From Paenarthrobacter aurescens TC1 (GTDB lineage: Bacteria > Actinomycetota > Actinomycetes > Actinomycetales > Micrococcaceae): DNA of 64,000 bases. Location: contig CP000474.1 in NCBI GenBank assembly GCA_000014925.1, positions 310,001 through 374,000 of the forward strand, written 5' to 3'. Position numbers and translations under genes: made by a program. Shown here in pieces: positions 51,140 through 60,780 of this stretch. The notes below the pieces were generated by a model. The model saw nothing but the letters and a program-made list of their open reading frames with translations, searched no databases and was not told where the DNA came from. Within the stretch, counting starts at the first letter, position 1. The number at the start of each line of letters is the position of its first letter.

Positions 51140-52521
51140 CACAGGGCCTTTTCCGTTTGAAGGGCAGTATTGGTGGATGGGTTCTGACCTGCGCCGGAGG
51201 GAAAGTCTGCGGCAGATCCGTAGATGCCTGCTGCGAGGCCACCGAAAAAGGCGGCACCGCGTGCGCCGGATTCCCTGACCGGTGACACTGTAAGGGCGCC
51301 AAACACGCGTTCCTTGCTCTGCAGGAGTCCGCTGCTGCGGGACCAGCCACCGGTCACTACCATCCGGGACGGAGACCCAACCGCCCGCGTCATGAGGGAG
51401 TGAACCTCCGCGGCCTGCCGGGTCACCGCATCCAGCGCTGCCCGCCAGATGTCCGCCTTGCTGGTTGCCCCGGTGGCGCCCTGGATCGAAACTCCCTGGC
51501 CGGCGTCGATCGTGACTTGAATCGGGCTGTCGCCTTGGGAGGGGTTGGCGTCCAGGTCTGCGATGGCTGCACTGTCGAGGTGGAGCGTTGTCAATACGTT
51601 CCGGAGGACCAGCCCGGCCTGCGTTCCGCCGAGCAATGTCCATTTGTCCTCGAAGACGGACCAACCTGCAGTAACCCCAGCGGATGTCAGCTCAAGCAGG
51701 GCCGTTTCCGAAAGGGCTGGTTCAATGACGCGCACCAGGGCCTCCGCAGTTCCACAGGAGTCAAGGACATCGCCGGGCAGGTGAGCCCCGGCTCCAGCGA
51801 CAGCTGCTTGATGGTCATGTCCCGCCACTGCGATGACCGCCCCGGTGAGGCTGTTTAGTCCTGCGTCGGCGCTCACGGCACCCAGGTTGGTCCCGGCCAT
51901 CACCAGTTCCGGCAGAAGCGACCTGGTAGCCCCGGACCATTCCAAGGTTTCGGTCCACCAGGTGCGCGAAGCGAGGTCCAGCCAGCCGGTGCGCGAGGCC
52001 AAGGAGAACTCCGAGACAGGGGCCCCGCCCAGTGAAAAGGCGATCCACTCCGGGATGCTGAGGCGCATGGTGGCCCGTCGGGTGTCCGGGAGATGTGAAA
52101 GGAGCCAGCGGTGTTTGGTCAGGGACCACTGTTCGGTCATTGGCAGGCCCGTGCGGACGGAAAACGCGTCCCCGGAGATGTCGGAGCGCAGGCTTTCCAG
52201 TTCGGCAAGGTCCCGCCGGTCATGCCAGGCGATCACCGGGCCCACTTCTTTGCCGTCCGGGCCGATCAGCACGCCCGATTCACCCATGCCGGTGATGCCG
52301 ATGGAAGCTACCGGACCGGCTGGTGCCGAAGCCAGCGCACAGGTGAGGGCCAAGGCCGCGGCCTCAAGAAGCCCGGCAGCCTCCAGCTGGACACCCTGTG
52401 GCGAAACAGACCACGGCGTATCGGCCCGGCCCTCGGCGAGGGCAGTGCCGTGCTCGTCAAATACGACGGCCTTAACCGTTGTCGTGCCGACATCGAGTCC
52501 TACGAGAAGCACCTGTTTCAC
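51139..52521 (-). CDS. FGGY-family carbohydrate kinase
   Basis: A 460-aa sugar kinase. The N-terminal phosphate loop is LLVGLDVGTTTVKAVVFDEH; IGITGMGESGVLIG and VIAWHDRR carry the catalytic Asp region; VAVAGHDHQAAVAGAGAH and MVVTGGWSRSSGLLQSKERV belong to the C-terminal domain. FGGY members act on pentuloses, glycerol, gluconate and some ketohexoses. With a PfkB kinase and a class II aldolase next door, a ketohexose (for example tagatose, sorbose or psicose) is a reasonable guess. GTG 52521 is selected because it puts the phosphate loop near residue 6. It is divergent from the aldolase gene. Confidence 0.87.
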   Translation of the reverse strand: MKQVLLVGLDVGTTTVKAVVFDEHGTALAEGRADTPWSVSPQGVQLEAAGLLEAAALALTCALASAPAGPVASIGITGMGESGVLIGPDGKEVGPVIAWHDRRDLAELESLRSDISGDAFSVRTGLPMTEQWSLTKHRWLLSHLPDTRRATMRLSIPEWIAFSLGGAPVSEFSLASRTGWLDLASRTWWTETLEWSGATRSLLPELVMAGTNLGAVSADAGLNSLTGAVIAVAGHDHQAAVAGAGAHLPGDVLDSCGTAEALVRVIEPALSETALLELTSAGVTAGWSVFEDKWTLLGGTQAGLVLRNVLTTLHLDSAAIADLDANPSQGDSPIQVTIDAGQGVSIQGATGATSKADIWRAALDAVTRQAAEVHSLMTRAVGSPSRMVVTGGWSRSSGLLQSKERVFGALTVSPVRESGARGAAFFGGLAAGIYGSAADFPSGAGQNPSTNTALQTEKAL

Positions 52522-52537
52522 CCCTGCCCATTGGTTG

Positions 52538-52572
52538 ATTGGAAGATATTGGATATTGTTGTGTTTTATTGG
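52538..52572. promoter_or_regulatory. Phased ATTGG repeats, candidate DeoR operator
   Basis: ATTGG occurs at 52538, 52548 and 52568, a 10-bp period with one position (52558, GTTGT) degenerate; another ATTGG is at 52530. The surrounding DNA (52530-52585) is markedly AT-rich. It lies in the 128-bp divergent promoter between the FGGY kinase and aldolase. Helically phased direct repeats suit DeoR-family regulators. Confidence 0.6.
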
Positions 52573-52649
52573 AGATGTTGTCAAGCTCACATTTAAAAGC
52601 CGCTGATTTCAGGGTTGGCGGCTCCAAGAAAACGCAATGGAGAGTTCAC

Positions 52650-53501
52650 ATGGCATTGGTACACACAGGGGATTTGATGCGGGACGCGGTCGGAAGCGGG
52701 GCCGGATTGGCCGCTTTCAACGTCGTCAGCCTCGAACACGGGGAGGCTATAGTTGAGGCAGCCGAGCAGGCCGAACGTTCTGCCGTGCTGCAGATCAGCG
52801 AAAACTGCATCAAGTTCCACGGTGGCCGGCTCAAGCCGCTCGTGAGCGGTCTGGCGGCGCTGGCGGAGTCCTCCCATGCGCGTGTTTCGCTGCACCTGGA
52901 CCACATTGAGGACGAGCGAATTCTCCACGAGGCGGCCGGAACTGCCATCACATCCGTGATGTTCGATGGCTCACGCCTGGGTTTCCAGGACAACGTAGTC
53001 GCGACGCGCGAGGCAGCCCGGTGGGCCCATGTTCGCGGTTGGCACGTCGAGGCTGAGCTCGGAGAAATCGGCGGAAAGAACGGAGCCCACGCCCCAGGAG
53101 TGCGCACCGATCCCATCGAAGCCGCCCGCTTTGCTGGTGATACCGGGGTGGATTCGTTGGCAGTCGCCGTCGGCAGTTCCCATGCCATGACGGCACAGAC
53201 TGCCCGACTGGATCATGACCTCATAGCGCGCATCCGGGCTGAAGTGGGATTGCCCTTGGTGCTCCACGGATCTTCAGGAGTTCCCGACGACGAATTGGTC
53301 CTCGCGGTTGCGTCAGGAATGGTGAAGATCAATCTGGGGACCATCCTGAATGTCGCATTCACGGGCGCAGTCCGCTCCGCGCTGGCCGACCCGGGTGTCG
53401 TAGATCCCCGCGCCTATCTGGGCCCAGCGCGAAGCGGAACCGCGGAGGTCGCCTGCAGGTTGTTGCGGGTAGTTTCCACGAAGCCGGTGGCTGCACCTTG
53501 A
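52650..53501 (+). CDS. Class II fructose/tagatose-bisphosphate aldolase
   Basis: A 283-aa zinc aldolase. The catalytic Asp and zinc His are in VSLHLDHIEDERI, the second acid in VMFDGSRLGFQDNV with VEAELGEIGG, and further ligands in VAVGSSHAMTA and LPLVLHGSSGVPDDEL; MVKINLGTILN is the phosphate site. It would split a ketohexose bisphosphate into dihydroxyacetone phosphate and glyceraldehyde 3-phosphate. AATGGAGAG precedes ATG 52650. It overlaps the epimerase start by 4 nt. Confidence 0.92.
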   Translation: MALVHTGDLMRDAVGSGAGLAAFNVVSLEHGEAIVEAAEQAERSAVLQISENCIKFHGGRLKPLVSGLAALAESSHARVSLHLDHIEDERILHEAAGTAITSVMFDGSRLGFQDNVVATREAARWAHVRGWHVEAELGEIGGKNGAHAPGVRTDPIEAARFAGDTGVDSLAVAVGSSHAMTAQTARLDHDLIARIRAEVGLPLVLHGSSGVPDDELVLAVASGMVKINLGTILNVAFTGAVRSALADPGVVDPRAYLGPARSGTAEVACRLLRVVSTKPVAAP

Positions 53502-54403
53502 GTGGCCACGACTACAGAATTTCCGCGGCGGGCTACAGCGCAGCGGTAACGCAGCAAGGGGCGGCCGTCCGCGAGCTCACCCATGAGGGCCGCAACCTGA
53601 TCGTTCCGTTCGCCATCGGTGAGCCGATGCCCGACTACCGAGGCGCCGTCGTCGCACCTTGGCCCAATCGCATTCCGGATGGACGCTACATTTTCAGGGG
53701 AGTCGAGCTGACGGTCCCCATCAACGAGCCTTCCAGGGCGGCGGCGCTACACGGCTTGGTGTCCCATGTTCCCTGGACCGTTTTGTACCATGAACCATCA
53801 CGCCTCGGACTGAGGCACGTAGTGCGTCCAAGCAAGGGCTACCCCTTCGGGTTGCTGCTTGATGTCAACTATGTTGTGGACGAGGCGGGTTTTCACACCA
53901 CCGTCTCTGCCACCAACACGGGGGAGGCGGTTGCGCCCTATGGGACCTGCCCCCACCCGTACCTGGTGGCCGGGCCGTCCCCTTTGGAGACCTGGTCACT
54001 GGAACTGGATGCAGGCACCTTCCTCGACGTCACACCGGACAGGCTCATTCCGGTCCAACGGACCTCCGTGGACGGCACACCCTTCGATTTTCGCAGCCCA
54101 CACCAGCTGGGTGGGACGGCAATAGACCACGCCTTCACAGATCTCGGAACGATACCTGGCGGGGACGAAGTACATCTGCGGTTGCGGGATCCGGGGGGCA
54201 CTGGAGTTGCCATGATTTGGGGCGAGGCGTGTCCATGGGTCCAGCTTCACACGGCGGACCACCCCATCCCGGAGCGGCATCGCATCGGACTGGCAGTGGA
54301 GCCCATGACCTGCCCTCCAAACGCGTTCAACTCGGGTGAAGACCTGGTGAGCCTGCTCCCGGGGGCTACACACAACGCCGATTGGACCTTCAGGGCGCTG
54401 TGA
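53498..54403 (+). CDS. Aldose 1-epimerase family protein
   Basis: A 301-aa galactose mutarotase-like protein. VVAPWPNRIPDGRY (Arg), ALHGLVSHVPW (catalytic His), GTCPHPYLVAG (second His) and GLAVEPMTCPPNAFNSGEDL (catalytic Glu) give the complete site. It interconverts sugar anomers for the kinases. The TTG start (TTGAGTGGCC) overlaps the aldolase stop, so translation is coupled; GTG 53502 is out of frame. Confidence 0.9.
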   Translation: MSGHDYRISAAGYSAAVTQQGAAVRELTHEGRNLIVPFAIGEPMPDYRGAVVAPWPNRIPDGRYIFRGVELTVPINEPSRAAALHGLVSHVPWTVLYHEPSRLGLRHVVRPSKGYPFGLLLDVNYVVDEAGFHTTVSATNTGEAVAPYGTCPHPYLVAGPSPLETWSLELDAGTFLDVTPDRLIPVQRTSVDGTPFDFRSPHQLGGTAIDHAFTDLGTIPGGDEVHLRLRDPGGTGVAMIWGEACPWVQLHTADHPIPERHRIGLAVEPMTCPPNAFNSGEDLVSLLPGATHNADWTFRAL

Positions 54404-54448
54404 CGGGGCCCCGCTTGTGCACGGTCTGCGATTCGCAGGTGGGGGTTC

Positions 54449-55276
54449 CTACCTACCCATCAGCCGCTGCATCTGCGCGCCCGCATCACTCCCGGGCGCC
54501 GGCGTGTATACCACGATGTGCAGGTCCGGCCGGTCCGATGGTGACACCTGGTGGTGCTCCATCTGCAGTACGCCGACCGCCGGGTGGTGAAACTGACGCT
54601 CGCGGGATTCGAAGCCCAGGATGTCGTACCTGTCCCAGCTTTCCTGGAACTCCCTACTGGCTTCCTTGAGCCGCTCTACTTGGTATTCGACGTCGGGATC
54701 GCCCAGCCGCTGGCCTGTTTCGGCCCTGAACTCAGCCAGGAACCTCTTGCTGGTGACGTCCCAGTCGGGCAGCAGGTCGCGGATGTACGGATCGGTGAAG
54801 ACGAGCCACAGGAGGTTCCGGTCCGAGGCATTGAAGGTGCCGATGTTGGGGTACAGGGCCTCGTAGGCGCGATTCCAGCCGGCAATGCCCCAGTCCGGGG
54901 ACAGCGCATAAGAAGGGTTGGGGTCCAGGGCATCCAGCAGGCGCTGGACATGGGCTGGCGCATCGGCGGCCACCGGTCCTTTAGGCGGAGCAGACGAGTA
55001 GCCGCCCAAGGAGAGCACGTAGCTCAGCCCGGTATCGGACAAGTGCAGGGCCCGCGCTATGGACTCAAGGACCTGCCGTGACGGACTGATATCCCGGCCC
55101 TGCTCAAGCCACGTGTACCACGTGACGCTGACCCCTGAGAGGAACGCGATCTCTTCCCGGCGGAGGCCGCGCTCGCGGGATCGGCCTACCGGCGGCAGGC
55201 CGTAGTCCGAACGCAGGGCCTGGGTGCGGCGGGTCCGGAGGAAAAGCCCCAGTTCCTTACGCCTCTCATCTTTCAC
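54449..55276 (-). CDS. XRE regulator with MmyB-like ligand-binding domain
   Basis: A 275-aa regulator common in actinobacteria. The N-terminal HTH (about 5-80) has ERGLRREEIAFLSGVSVTWY and TWLEQGRDISPSRQVLESIA. The C-terminal MmyB-like domain (about 105-265) has NPSYALSPDWGIAGWNRAYE, LLWLVFTDPYIRDLLPDWD and FHHPAVGVLQMEHHQV; related domains bind fatty acyl ligands. TAGTGT lies 7 nt before the GTG start, so the mRNA is probably leaderless. It is divergent from ilvD; the gap holds CTACTAGTAG. Confidence 0.88.
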   Translation of the reverse strand: MKDERRKELGLFLRTRRTQALRSDYGLPPVGRSRERGLRREEIAFLSGVSVTWYTWLEQGRDISPSRQVLESIARALHLSDTGLSYVLSLGGYSSAPPKGPVAADAPAHVQRLLDALDPNPSYALSPDWGIAGWNRAYEALYPNIGTFNASDRNLLWLVFTDPYIRDLLPDWDVTSKRFLAEFRAETGQRLGDPDVEYQVERLKEASREFQESWDRYDILGFESRERQFHHPAVGVLQMEHHQVSPSDRPDLHIVVYTPAPGSDAGAQMQRLMGR

Positions 55277-55306
55277 GCATCCAACACTATTACTCTGGTA
55301 CTTTCA

Positions 55307-55316
55307 CTACTAGTAG
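55307..55316. promoter_or_regulatory. Palindrome in the XRE/ilvD divergent promoter
   Basis: CTACTAGTAG, a perfect 10-bp palindrome 31 bp before the XRE start and 47 bp before the ilvD ATG. It is a candidate operator of the XRE/MmyB regulator. Confidence 0.4.
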
Positions 55317-55362
55317 CGACACCGTCTTCCACCCGCCGTAGAACAACAGCAGGATGGTATTC

Positions 55363-57225
55363 ATGCCTGCACTACGCTCACGAACAGTTACCCACGGCCG
55401 CAACATGGCTGGCGCACGCGCACTGCTGCGCGCCTCCGGCGTCGCCAACACGGACATCGGCAAGCCGATCATCGCCGTGGCCAACTCCTTCACCGAATTC
55501 GTCCCCGGCCACACCCACCTCGCCCCTGTGGGCCGGATCGTCTCCGACGCGATCCTCGCCGCAGGCGCTGTGCCGCGCGAATTCAACACCATCGCCGTGG
55601 ACGACGGGATCGCCATGGGCCACTCCGGCATGCTTTACTCGCTGCCGTCCCGTGACCTGATCGCCGACTCCGTTGAGTACATGGTCAACGCACACTGCGC
55701 CGATGCCTTGGTGTGCATCTCCAACTGCGACAAGATCACCCCGGGCATGCTCATGGCCGCCCTGCGCCTGAACATCCCCGTGGTGTTCGTTTCCGGCGGC
55801 CCCATGGAGGCCGGCCGCGTGACCCTGACCGACGGCTCCGTGCGCTCCCTTGACCTGGTGAACGCGATTGCCGACGCGGTGGACGAATCCATCTCCGATG
55901 AAGACATCAACCTCATCGAAGAGAACGCCTGCCCCACCTGTGGTTCCTGCTCGGGTATGTTCACCGCCAACTCCATGAACTGCCTCGCCGAGGCCATCGG
56001 CCTCGCCCTGCCGGGCAACGGCTCCGTTCTGGCGACCCACACCGCGCGTAAGGCGCTGTACGAGAAAGCCGGCGCCACCGTCGTCGAGCTCGTCAAGCGC
56101 TATTACGACGGCGACGACCACTCCGTGCTGCCGCGCTCCATCGCCACCGCTGAGGCCTTTGACAACGCCATGGCCCTGGACATCTCCATGGGCGGCTCCA
56201 CCAACACCATCCTCCACCTGCTGGCTGCGGCCCAGGAAGCCGGGGTGGAGTACGGCCTGGCCGAGATGGATGCGAAGTCCCGCCAGGTGCCCTGCCTGGC
56301 CAAGGTGGCCCCGAACGTCGCCGGGGACAAGACCTACTACATGGAGGACGTGCACCGCGCCGGCGGCATCCCGGCGCTGCTGGGTGAGTTGAACCGCGGC
56401 GGCCTCCTGCACAAGAACGTCCACTCGGTGCACTCCAACGACCTGGACGGATGGTTGGACGACTGGGACATCCGCGGCGGCAAGGCCACCGAGGAAGCAC
56501 AGGCGCTGTGGCACGCGGCTCCCGGTGGCGTCCGCTCTTCCACCGCGTTTTCGCAGTCGAACGAGTGGACCTCCCTGGACACCGACGCGGAGGGCGGCTG
56601 CATCCGTTCCGTGGAGCACGCCTTCTCCAAGGACGGCGGCCTGGCTGTGCTGCGCGGCAATGTGGCAGTGGACGGCGCCGTGGTGAAGACCGCAGGCGTG
56701 GACGAGTCCATCTGGATCTTCGAAGGCCCGGCAGTTGTGTGCGAGTCTCAGGACGAAGCCGTGGAAAAGATCCTCAACAAGACGGTCAAGGAAGGCGACG
56801 TGGTGGTCATCCGCTACGAAGGCCCCAGGGGCGGTCCGGGCATGCAGGAAATGCTGTACCCAACGAGCTTCCTCAAGGGCCGCGGCCTGGGCAAGAAGTG
56901 CGCCCTCATCACGGACGGCCGCTTCTCCGGCGGAACCTCCGGCCTGTCGATCGGGCACATCTCCCCGGAGGCTGCCTCGGGCGGCGCCATCGCACTGGTG
57001 GAAAACGGCGACATCATCAGCATCGACATCACTACGCGCTCCCTCAATTTGCAGGTCTCCGACGAGATCCTCGCCGAACGCCGCGAAAAACTGGAAGTCA
57101 ATGGCGGCTACAAGCCCAAGAATCGTGACCGCCAGGTCTCTCCTGCCCTGCGCGCTTACGCCGCCATGGCACTGTCCGCGGACAAGGGTGCTGTACGTGA
57201 CGTCTCCCTGGTGGAAAACCTCTAA
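55363..57225 (+). CDS. ilvD: Dihydroxy-acid dehydratase
   Basis: A 620-aa IlvD/Edd-family enzyme of valine, leucine, isoleucine and pantothenate synthesis. The iron-sulfur Cys are in [12 protein letters not shown] and [20 protein letters not shown], with the magnesium site in [13 protein letters not shown] and the C-terminal [16 protein letters not shown] block. ATG 55363 has GCAGGA upstream; ATG 55354 is in frame and possible. No other ilv gene is nearby, and its stop overlaps the convergent PoxB-like gene by 4 nt. Confidence 0.94.
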   Translation: MPALRSRTVTHGRNMAGARALLRASGVANTDIGKPIIAVANSFTEFVPGHTHLAPVGRIVSDAILAAGAVPREFNTIAVDDGIAMGHSGMLYSLPSRDLIADSVEYMVNAHCADALVCISNCDKITPGMLMAALRLNIPVVFVSGGPMEAGRVTLTDGSVRSLDLVNAIADAVDESISDEDINLIEENACPTCGSCSGMFTANSMNCLAEAIGLALPGNGSVLATHTARKALYEKAGATVVELVKRYYDGDDHSVLPRSIATAEAFDNAMALDISMGGSTNTILHLLAAAQEAGVEYGLAEMDAKSRQVPCLAKVAPNVAGDKTYYMEDVHRAGGIPALLGELNRGGLLHKNVHSVHSNDLDGWLDDWDIRGGKATEEAQALWHAAPGGVRSSTAFSQSNEWTSLDTDAEGGCIRSVEHAFSKDGGLAVLRGNVAVDGAVVKTAGVDESIWIFEGPAVVCESQDEAVEKILNKTVKEGDVVVIRYEGPRGGPGMQEMLYPTSFLKGRGLGKKCALITDGRFSGGTSGLSIGHISPEAASGGAIALVENGDIISIDITTRSLNLQVSDEILAERREKLEVNGGYKPKNRDRQVSPALRAYAAMALSADKGAVRDVSLVENL

Positions 57226-59042
57226 GGCTGCTGCTTGCCTTGAGAGTCCCGCAGCCGGGACTCGCCCTCCGCATAGATGTCCAGTAGTTGGCGGGCGTGC
57301 TCACCTTCGGCGCCTTCTTGGGCGAGCGCGGAGCGCATGCCCTCCAGCTTCTCTGCTCCGGCAGGGAAGGGCGGGAGTAGCGGGATGCCGGGATCGGTCA
57401 GGACTTCAATGACAGCCGGACGATCCGCGGACAAAGCGTAGTCCCAAGCGTCGCCGAGCTTGGCGGGGTCTTCCACCCGGATTCCCGCCAAGCCCAGCAG
57501 CTTCGCATAGGCCGCGTAGGGGAAGTCGGGGATTTCCTGGCTGGCGGTGAACCTGGGCTCGGCTTCGGTCTCGCGCTGTTCCCAGGAAACCTCGGCGAGG
57601 TCTCGGTTGTTGAAAACGCAGACGACGAAGCGGGGGTCCGTCCAGTCGCGCCAGCGGTGCGCCACCGTGATGAGTTCCGCGACGCCCAGCATCTGCATGC
57701 CGCCATCCCCGGCCAGCGCTACCAACGGCTGGTCAGGATGCGCGAGCTTCGCCGCCAACCCGTAGGGGATGGCACATCCCATGCTGGCGAGCGTGCCGCT
57801 CAGGTGAGCCGGGACTCCGCGCGGAAGGATCAACTGGCGGACGTACCAGTAAACGCAACTGCCGACGTCGATACTCACCTGGGCGTTGTCGGGGAGCCGG
57901 CCGTTGAGCTCCCGCACCACCAGTTCCGGATTCACGGGCTCGGCGGGGACGTTGGCGCGCTCCTCTGAAAGGCGACGCCACGCGCGGACTTGCTCTTCGA
58001 CGTCGGAACGCCACTGGGTGCGTGATGGCTGGTTTCGTGATGCCAGGCGCTGGTTCAGTGCGGTCAGGGTCTCTGCCGCGTCGCCCACCAAGCCCACCTC
58101 AACGGGGTATCGGTTGGCGATCTTGCGGCCATCGATGTCGATTTGCACAGCCTTGGCGGTGCCGGGCTTCGGGTAGAACTCGGTCCAGGGATCGTTGGAC
58201 CCGATGATGAGCAGGGTGTCGCAGTTCTCGAGCAGAAACGCACTGGCAGTCGTGCCGAGGTGGCCCATGGTGCCGACAGAAAAAGGGAGGGTCTCGTCGA
58301 CGTAAGGCTTGCCGAGCAGGCTGGTGGTGATTCCGGCGTCGAGCTTTTCGGCCAGCGCCGCAACTTCTTCTTGAGCTCCACGGGCACCTTGCCCAACGAA
58401 CAGCGCGATCCGTTCACCTGTGGCGAGGATGTCCGCTGCGGCATCCAGCTCTTCCTCGCGGGGCATGACCCGGGCCGGATGCCAGACGGGAGCGGTAACC
58501 ACTATTCCGTGTTCCTGCTTGAGCTCGGGGGCTTCGGCGGTCTGGATATCGTGCGGCACGATGACAACGCAAGGGGACCGGGTCTCCAGTGCCGTGCGGA
58601 ACGCGCGATCGATCAGCATGGGGACCTGCTCGGGTGAGCTCGCCAACTGTGCGAACTGGGCTGCGACATCCTTGAAGAGCGTCAGCAGGTCAATCTCCTG
58701 CATGTAAGCCGAGCCCAGGACCGTGGTGCTCTGCTGGCCGATGATGGCCACCACCGGGACGCTGTCCATCTTGGCGTCGTAGAGGCCGTTGAGCAGATGG
58801 ACGGCGCCGGGGCCTTGGGTGGATGTCACGACGCCGACGCCGCCCGTGTACTTGCCATGCCCCACCGCCATGAAAGCCGCTGCTTCCTCGTGCCTCGCCT
58901 GGACAAACTCGATCTTGTCTTCGGCGCGGCTGAGGGCGCCCATGAAACCGTTGATGCCATCACCGCTGTAACCGAAGACGCGCTCAACGCCCCACGCTTG
59001 GAGGCGTTCGGCAATGAGGTCCGAAACCGTTCGCTGGGTCAT
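57222..59042 (-). CDS. ThDP-dependent pyruvate oxidase/dehydrogenase, PoxB-like
   Basis: A 606-aa thiamine-diphosphate enzyme of the pyruvate:quinone oxidoreductase group. The catalytic Glu is in [20 protein letters not shown]; the ThDP-magnesium motif runs [20 protein letters not shown] to [14 protein letters not shown]. The centre has a DHS-like cofactor domain. PoxB makes acetate and CO2 from pyruvate at the membrane; related proteins also act as ThDP-requiring oxidases. The ATG at 59042 has GAGGAG. Acetolactate synthase is less likely given the [14 protein letters not shown] start. Confidence 0.88.
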   Translation of the reverse strand: MTQRTVSDLIAERLQAWGVERVFGYSGDGINGFMGALSRAEDKIEFVQARHEEAAAFMAVGHGKYTGGVGVVTSTQGPGAVHLLNGLYDAKMDSVPVVAIIGQQSTTVLGSAYMQEIDLLTLFKDVAAQFAQLASSPEQVPMLIDRAFRTALETRSPCVVIVPHDIQTAEAPELKQEHGIVVTAPVWHPARVMPREEELDAAADILATGERIALFVGQGARGAQEEVAALAEKLDAGITTSLLGKPYVDETLPFSVGTMGHLGTTASAFLLENCDTLLIIGSNDPWTEFYPKPGTAKAVQIDIDGRKIANRYPVEVGLVGDAAETLTALNQRLASRNQPSRTQWRSDVEEQVRAWRRLSEERANVPAEPVNPELVVRELNGRLPDNAQVSIDVGSCVYWYVRQLILPRGVPAHLSGTLASMGCAIPYGLAAKLAHPDQPLVALAGDGGMQMLGVAELITVAHRWRDWTDPRFVVCVFNNRDLAEVSWEQRETEAEPRFTASQEIPDFPYAAYAKLLGLAGIRVEDPAKLGDAWDYALSADRPAVIEVLTDPGIPLLPPFPAGAEKLEGMRSALAQEGAEGEHARQLLDIYAEGESRLRDSQGKQQP

Positions 59043-59184
59043 GCCTGGCTCCTCGTCAGTAGTTGTGTACCGCCTGGACCATAGTAAGCATGCTTAGTTA
59101 TGCGGCACGCGGGGGTGTAGGTGCGTTGGGCCGGTTTCCCGGCAATGGGTGACGGAAAGCGGAACACTTCCTACCATTAGGCTC

Positions 59185-59922
59185 ATGGAAACCACCGGAA
59201 GTGCCGAACACATCAGAAGCCTGCACGAGCTGGTGGTTGGCAGCTCCGACATCCACGGGATCCTGAACGGTGTGACCGGCTTCGCCTGCGATGCGATGAG
59301 CAAGGTGGCCGGCGAGAACATCGACTGCGCCCTGACCTTGCGCCGGCGCAAGCGAACCGCCACCGTCGCCGGCAGCAGCGAGAGGGCAGTTCAACTGGAC
59401 ATGATTGAACAGGGACTTGGGGAAGGTCCCTGCCTGGAAGCCTTGGATGTGGGCCATCCGGTGCTGCTGGCTGATGTTGCCACCGACACCAACTGGCCGC
59501 TTTACAGCGCCGCCTTGGCGGCTGAAGGCATCCACAGTGCCTTGGGGGTACCCATGGACTTGGGTGAAACATCCCAAGCGGTCATCAACTTCTTCGCACC
59601 CACAGCAGGTACCTTCACGGAGGCCGTGATTGCTGAAGCCGCCGCGTTCGCTGACGTTGCCGGGAGTACATTGCGCCTGGCCATCAGAATCGAAACCGTG
59701 GAGCAGCTCAACGCCGACCTGAAAACGGCCATGTCCTCCAGAACAGTCATCGACCTCGCCTGCGGAGTCATCATGGCCCAGAACCGTTGCAGCCAGGACG
59801 AGGCGTTCGAGTTTCTCACCAAGGCCTCAAGCCACAGAAACAAGAAACTTCACGCCGTTGCATCGGACATCATCGCCCACCTCACGGGCGGCTCCGACAA
59901 TCATCTGCGCTTCGAGGACTGA
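59185..59922 (+). CDS. GAF-ANTAR RNA-binding antiterminator
   Basis: A 245-aa regulator. A GAF sensor domain (about 15-170) includes GLGEGPCLEALDVGHPVLL and GIHSALGVPMDLGE. The ANTAR domain (about 180-240) has LNADLKTAMSSRTVIDLACG then VIMAQNRCSQDEAFEFLTKA and NKKLHAVASDIIAHL, with the Ala, Arg and aromatic positions of the family. ANTAR proteins bind paired hexaloop hairpins to prevent termination. TACCAT is 7 nt before ATG 59185, so the mRNA is probably leaderless. A strong terminator follows. Its RNA targets cannot be identified here. Confidence 0.9.
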   Translation: METTGSAEHIRSLHELVVGSSDIHGILNGVTGFACDAMSKVAGENIDCALTLRRRKRTATVAGSSERAVQLDMIEQGLGEGPCLEALDVGHPVLLADVATDTNWPLYSAALAAEGIHSALGVPMDLGETSQAVINFFAPTAGTFTEAVIAEAAAFADVAGSTLRLAIRIETVEQLNADLKTAMSSRTVIDLACGVIMAQNRCSQDEAFEFLTKASSHRNKKLHAVASDIIAHLTGGSDNHLRFED

Positions 59923-59951
59923 ACTCCACAATCTGCCCACGCTCGCGCGGC

Positions 59952-59973
59952 CCCGAGGACGCCGGTCCTCGGG
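59952..59973 (+). terminator. Terminator of the GAF-ANTAR gene
   Basis: CCCGAGGAC (59952-59960) pairs with GTCCTCGGG (59965-59973) around a GCCG loop, 29 nt past the stop codon. Confidence 0.8.
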
Positions 59974-60041
59974 CCAAAGTTCCAGGCTGGTGCTGTGACG
60001 CCGGGCCAGCCGCGAGTAACCCACGACGGCGGCAGCTGACC

Positions 60042-60302
60042 TTAAGCAGCCTCGTCGCCAAGGGTGAGCGGCGGCGGCAGGCGCGTCGCACCGCCGTCGG
60101 GCTTCTTTTGCTTCACGTCGGTCTTCCTGCCGGGCTTGTTGCGCCCCAGGAACAGTGTGGCCAGTGGTGCAAGCAGCAGGAGCAAGCTAACGGTGGCCGC
60201 CCCTGCGACTCCAGTCAAGAAGACCAAGCCGACCATTATCAGAAGGTGGATGTCCGAAGCCTCCGTGAATGCTGGGACGGCGAGACCTAGGGGTAACTTC
60301 AC
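60042..60302 (-). CDS. Small membrane protein, hypothetical
   Basis: An 86-aa protein with two close hydrophobic segments (IHLLIMVGLVFLTGVAGAAT and VSLLLLLAPLATLFLG), then a basic tail (GRNKPGRKTDVKQKKPDG). The pattern suggests a helical hairpin membrane protein with a cytoplasmic tail. The start is GTG 60302 with AGGAG 7 nt upstream. No family is recognised. Confidence 0.55.
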   Translation of the reverse strand: MKLPLGLAVPAFTEASDIHLLIMVGLVFLTGVAGAATVSLLLLLAPLATLFLGRNKPGRKTDVKQKKPDGGATRLPPPLTLGDEAA

Positions 60303-60780
60303 GATTTGCTCCTGCGAGGCGTCAGTTGCTCATTTTCTCTTACTACTCATGAGTGTTCTGAGAGGGGGAAAAGTGTCGGCGATTAAGGAGGCGATTCTGG
60401 TGGATGTCTGCGGCTCGAACCCCTCGGACAGGGCCGGGCACTCGCCGTGAAGTATCAGAAAAGCAGTGGCAGAAAATAATTCTCCCAACTCCGCGTCACG
60501 TTTCCGCAGGTCAAAGCACCTATCCAGTGCCCATGTCGTTGAACCGCGTACTGCGCCGTTGCCCTTTTCGGCTGCGTTGCGGTTCATCGACGGAGTTAGC
60601 AGCGGTGGGTGTGGCGGGTTCTGGGGCCCGCCCGGGGCGCCATCGCTGCGTAAACGGGCTAGTGCGGTCGGTCGTCTGAGTCGCGACCGACCGCACGATC
60701 ATGTGAACGCCAACAGATGGTGGCAGGCAGAGCTGTCCGAACTCTGGTGAATCTTGGAGAACTAGACCTAAGCTGACCGC
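60303..60780. other. Gene-poor stretch with tRNA-like trace and orphan hairpin
   Basis: No convincing gene in 478 bp. An 85-codon minus-strand frame (60330-60587) is open but has a weak start and no family. On the minus strand GGGGTTCGAGCC (about 60415-60426) looks like a tRNA T-loop, followed by ATCCACCA, but the T stem does not pair. A 13-bp inverted repeat lies at 60662-60696. The end of the stretch holds the promoter of the META lipoprotein. Confidence 0.5.
60662..60696. repeat. Perfect 13-bp inverted repeat
   Basis: GTGCGGTCGGTCG (60662-60674) and CGACCGACCGCAC (60684-60696) with a 9-nt loop. No T tract follows on either strand and no recognised gene ends here. It may be a terminator for an unseen transcript or a regulator site, 73 bp before the lipoprotein -10 box. 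Confidence 0.6.

Noticed and set aside
60395..60480. Possible functional tRNA on the minus strand
   Set aside because: Only a T-loop-like segment and a CCA are present. The T stem does not pair and I could not build D, anticodon and acceptor stems.
60330..60587. An 85-codon minus-strand frame as a possible gene
   Set aside because: No ribosome site, no family, and its middle is the tRNA-like GGGGTTCGAGCC stretch. The peptide segment GFEPQTST is what such sequence gives when translated, so it is probably not a real protein.
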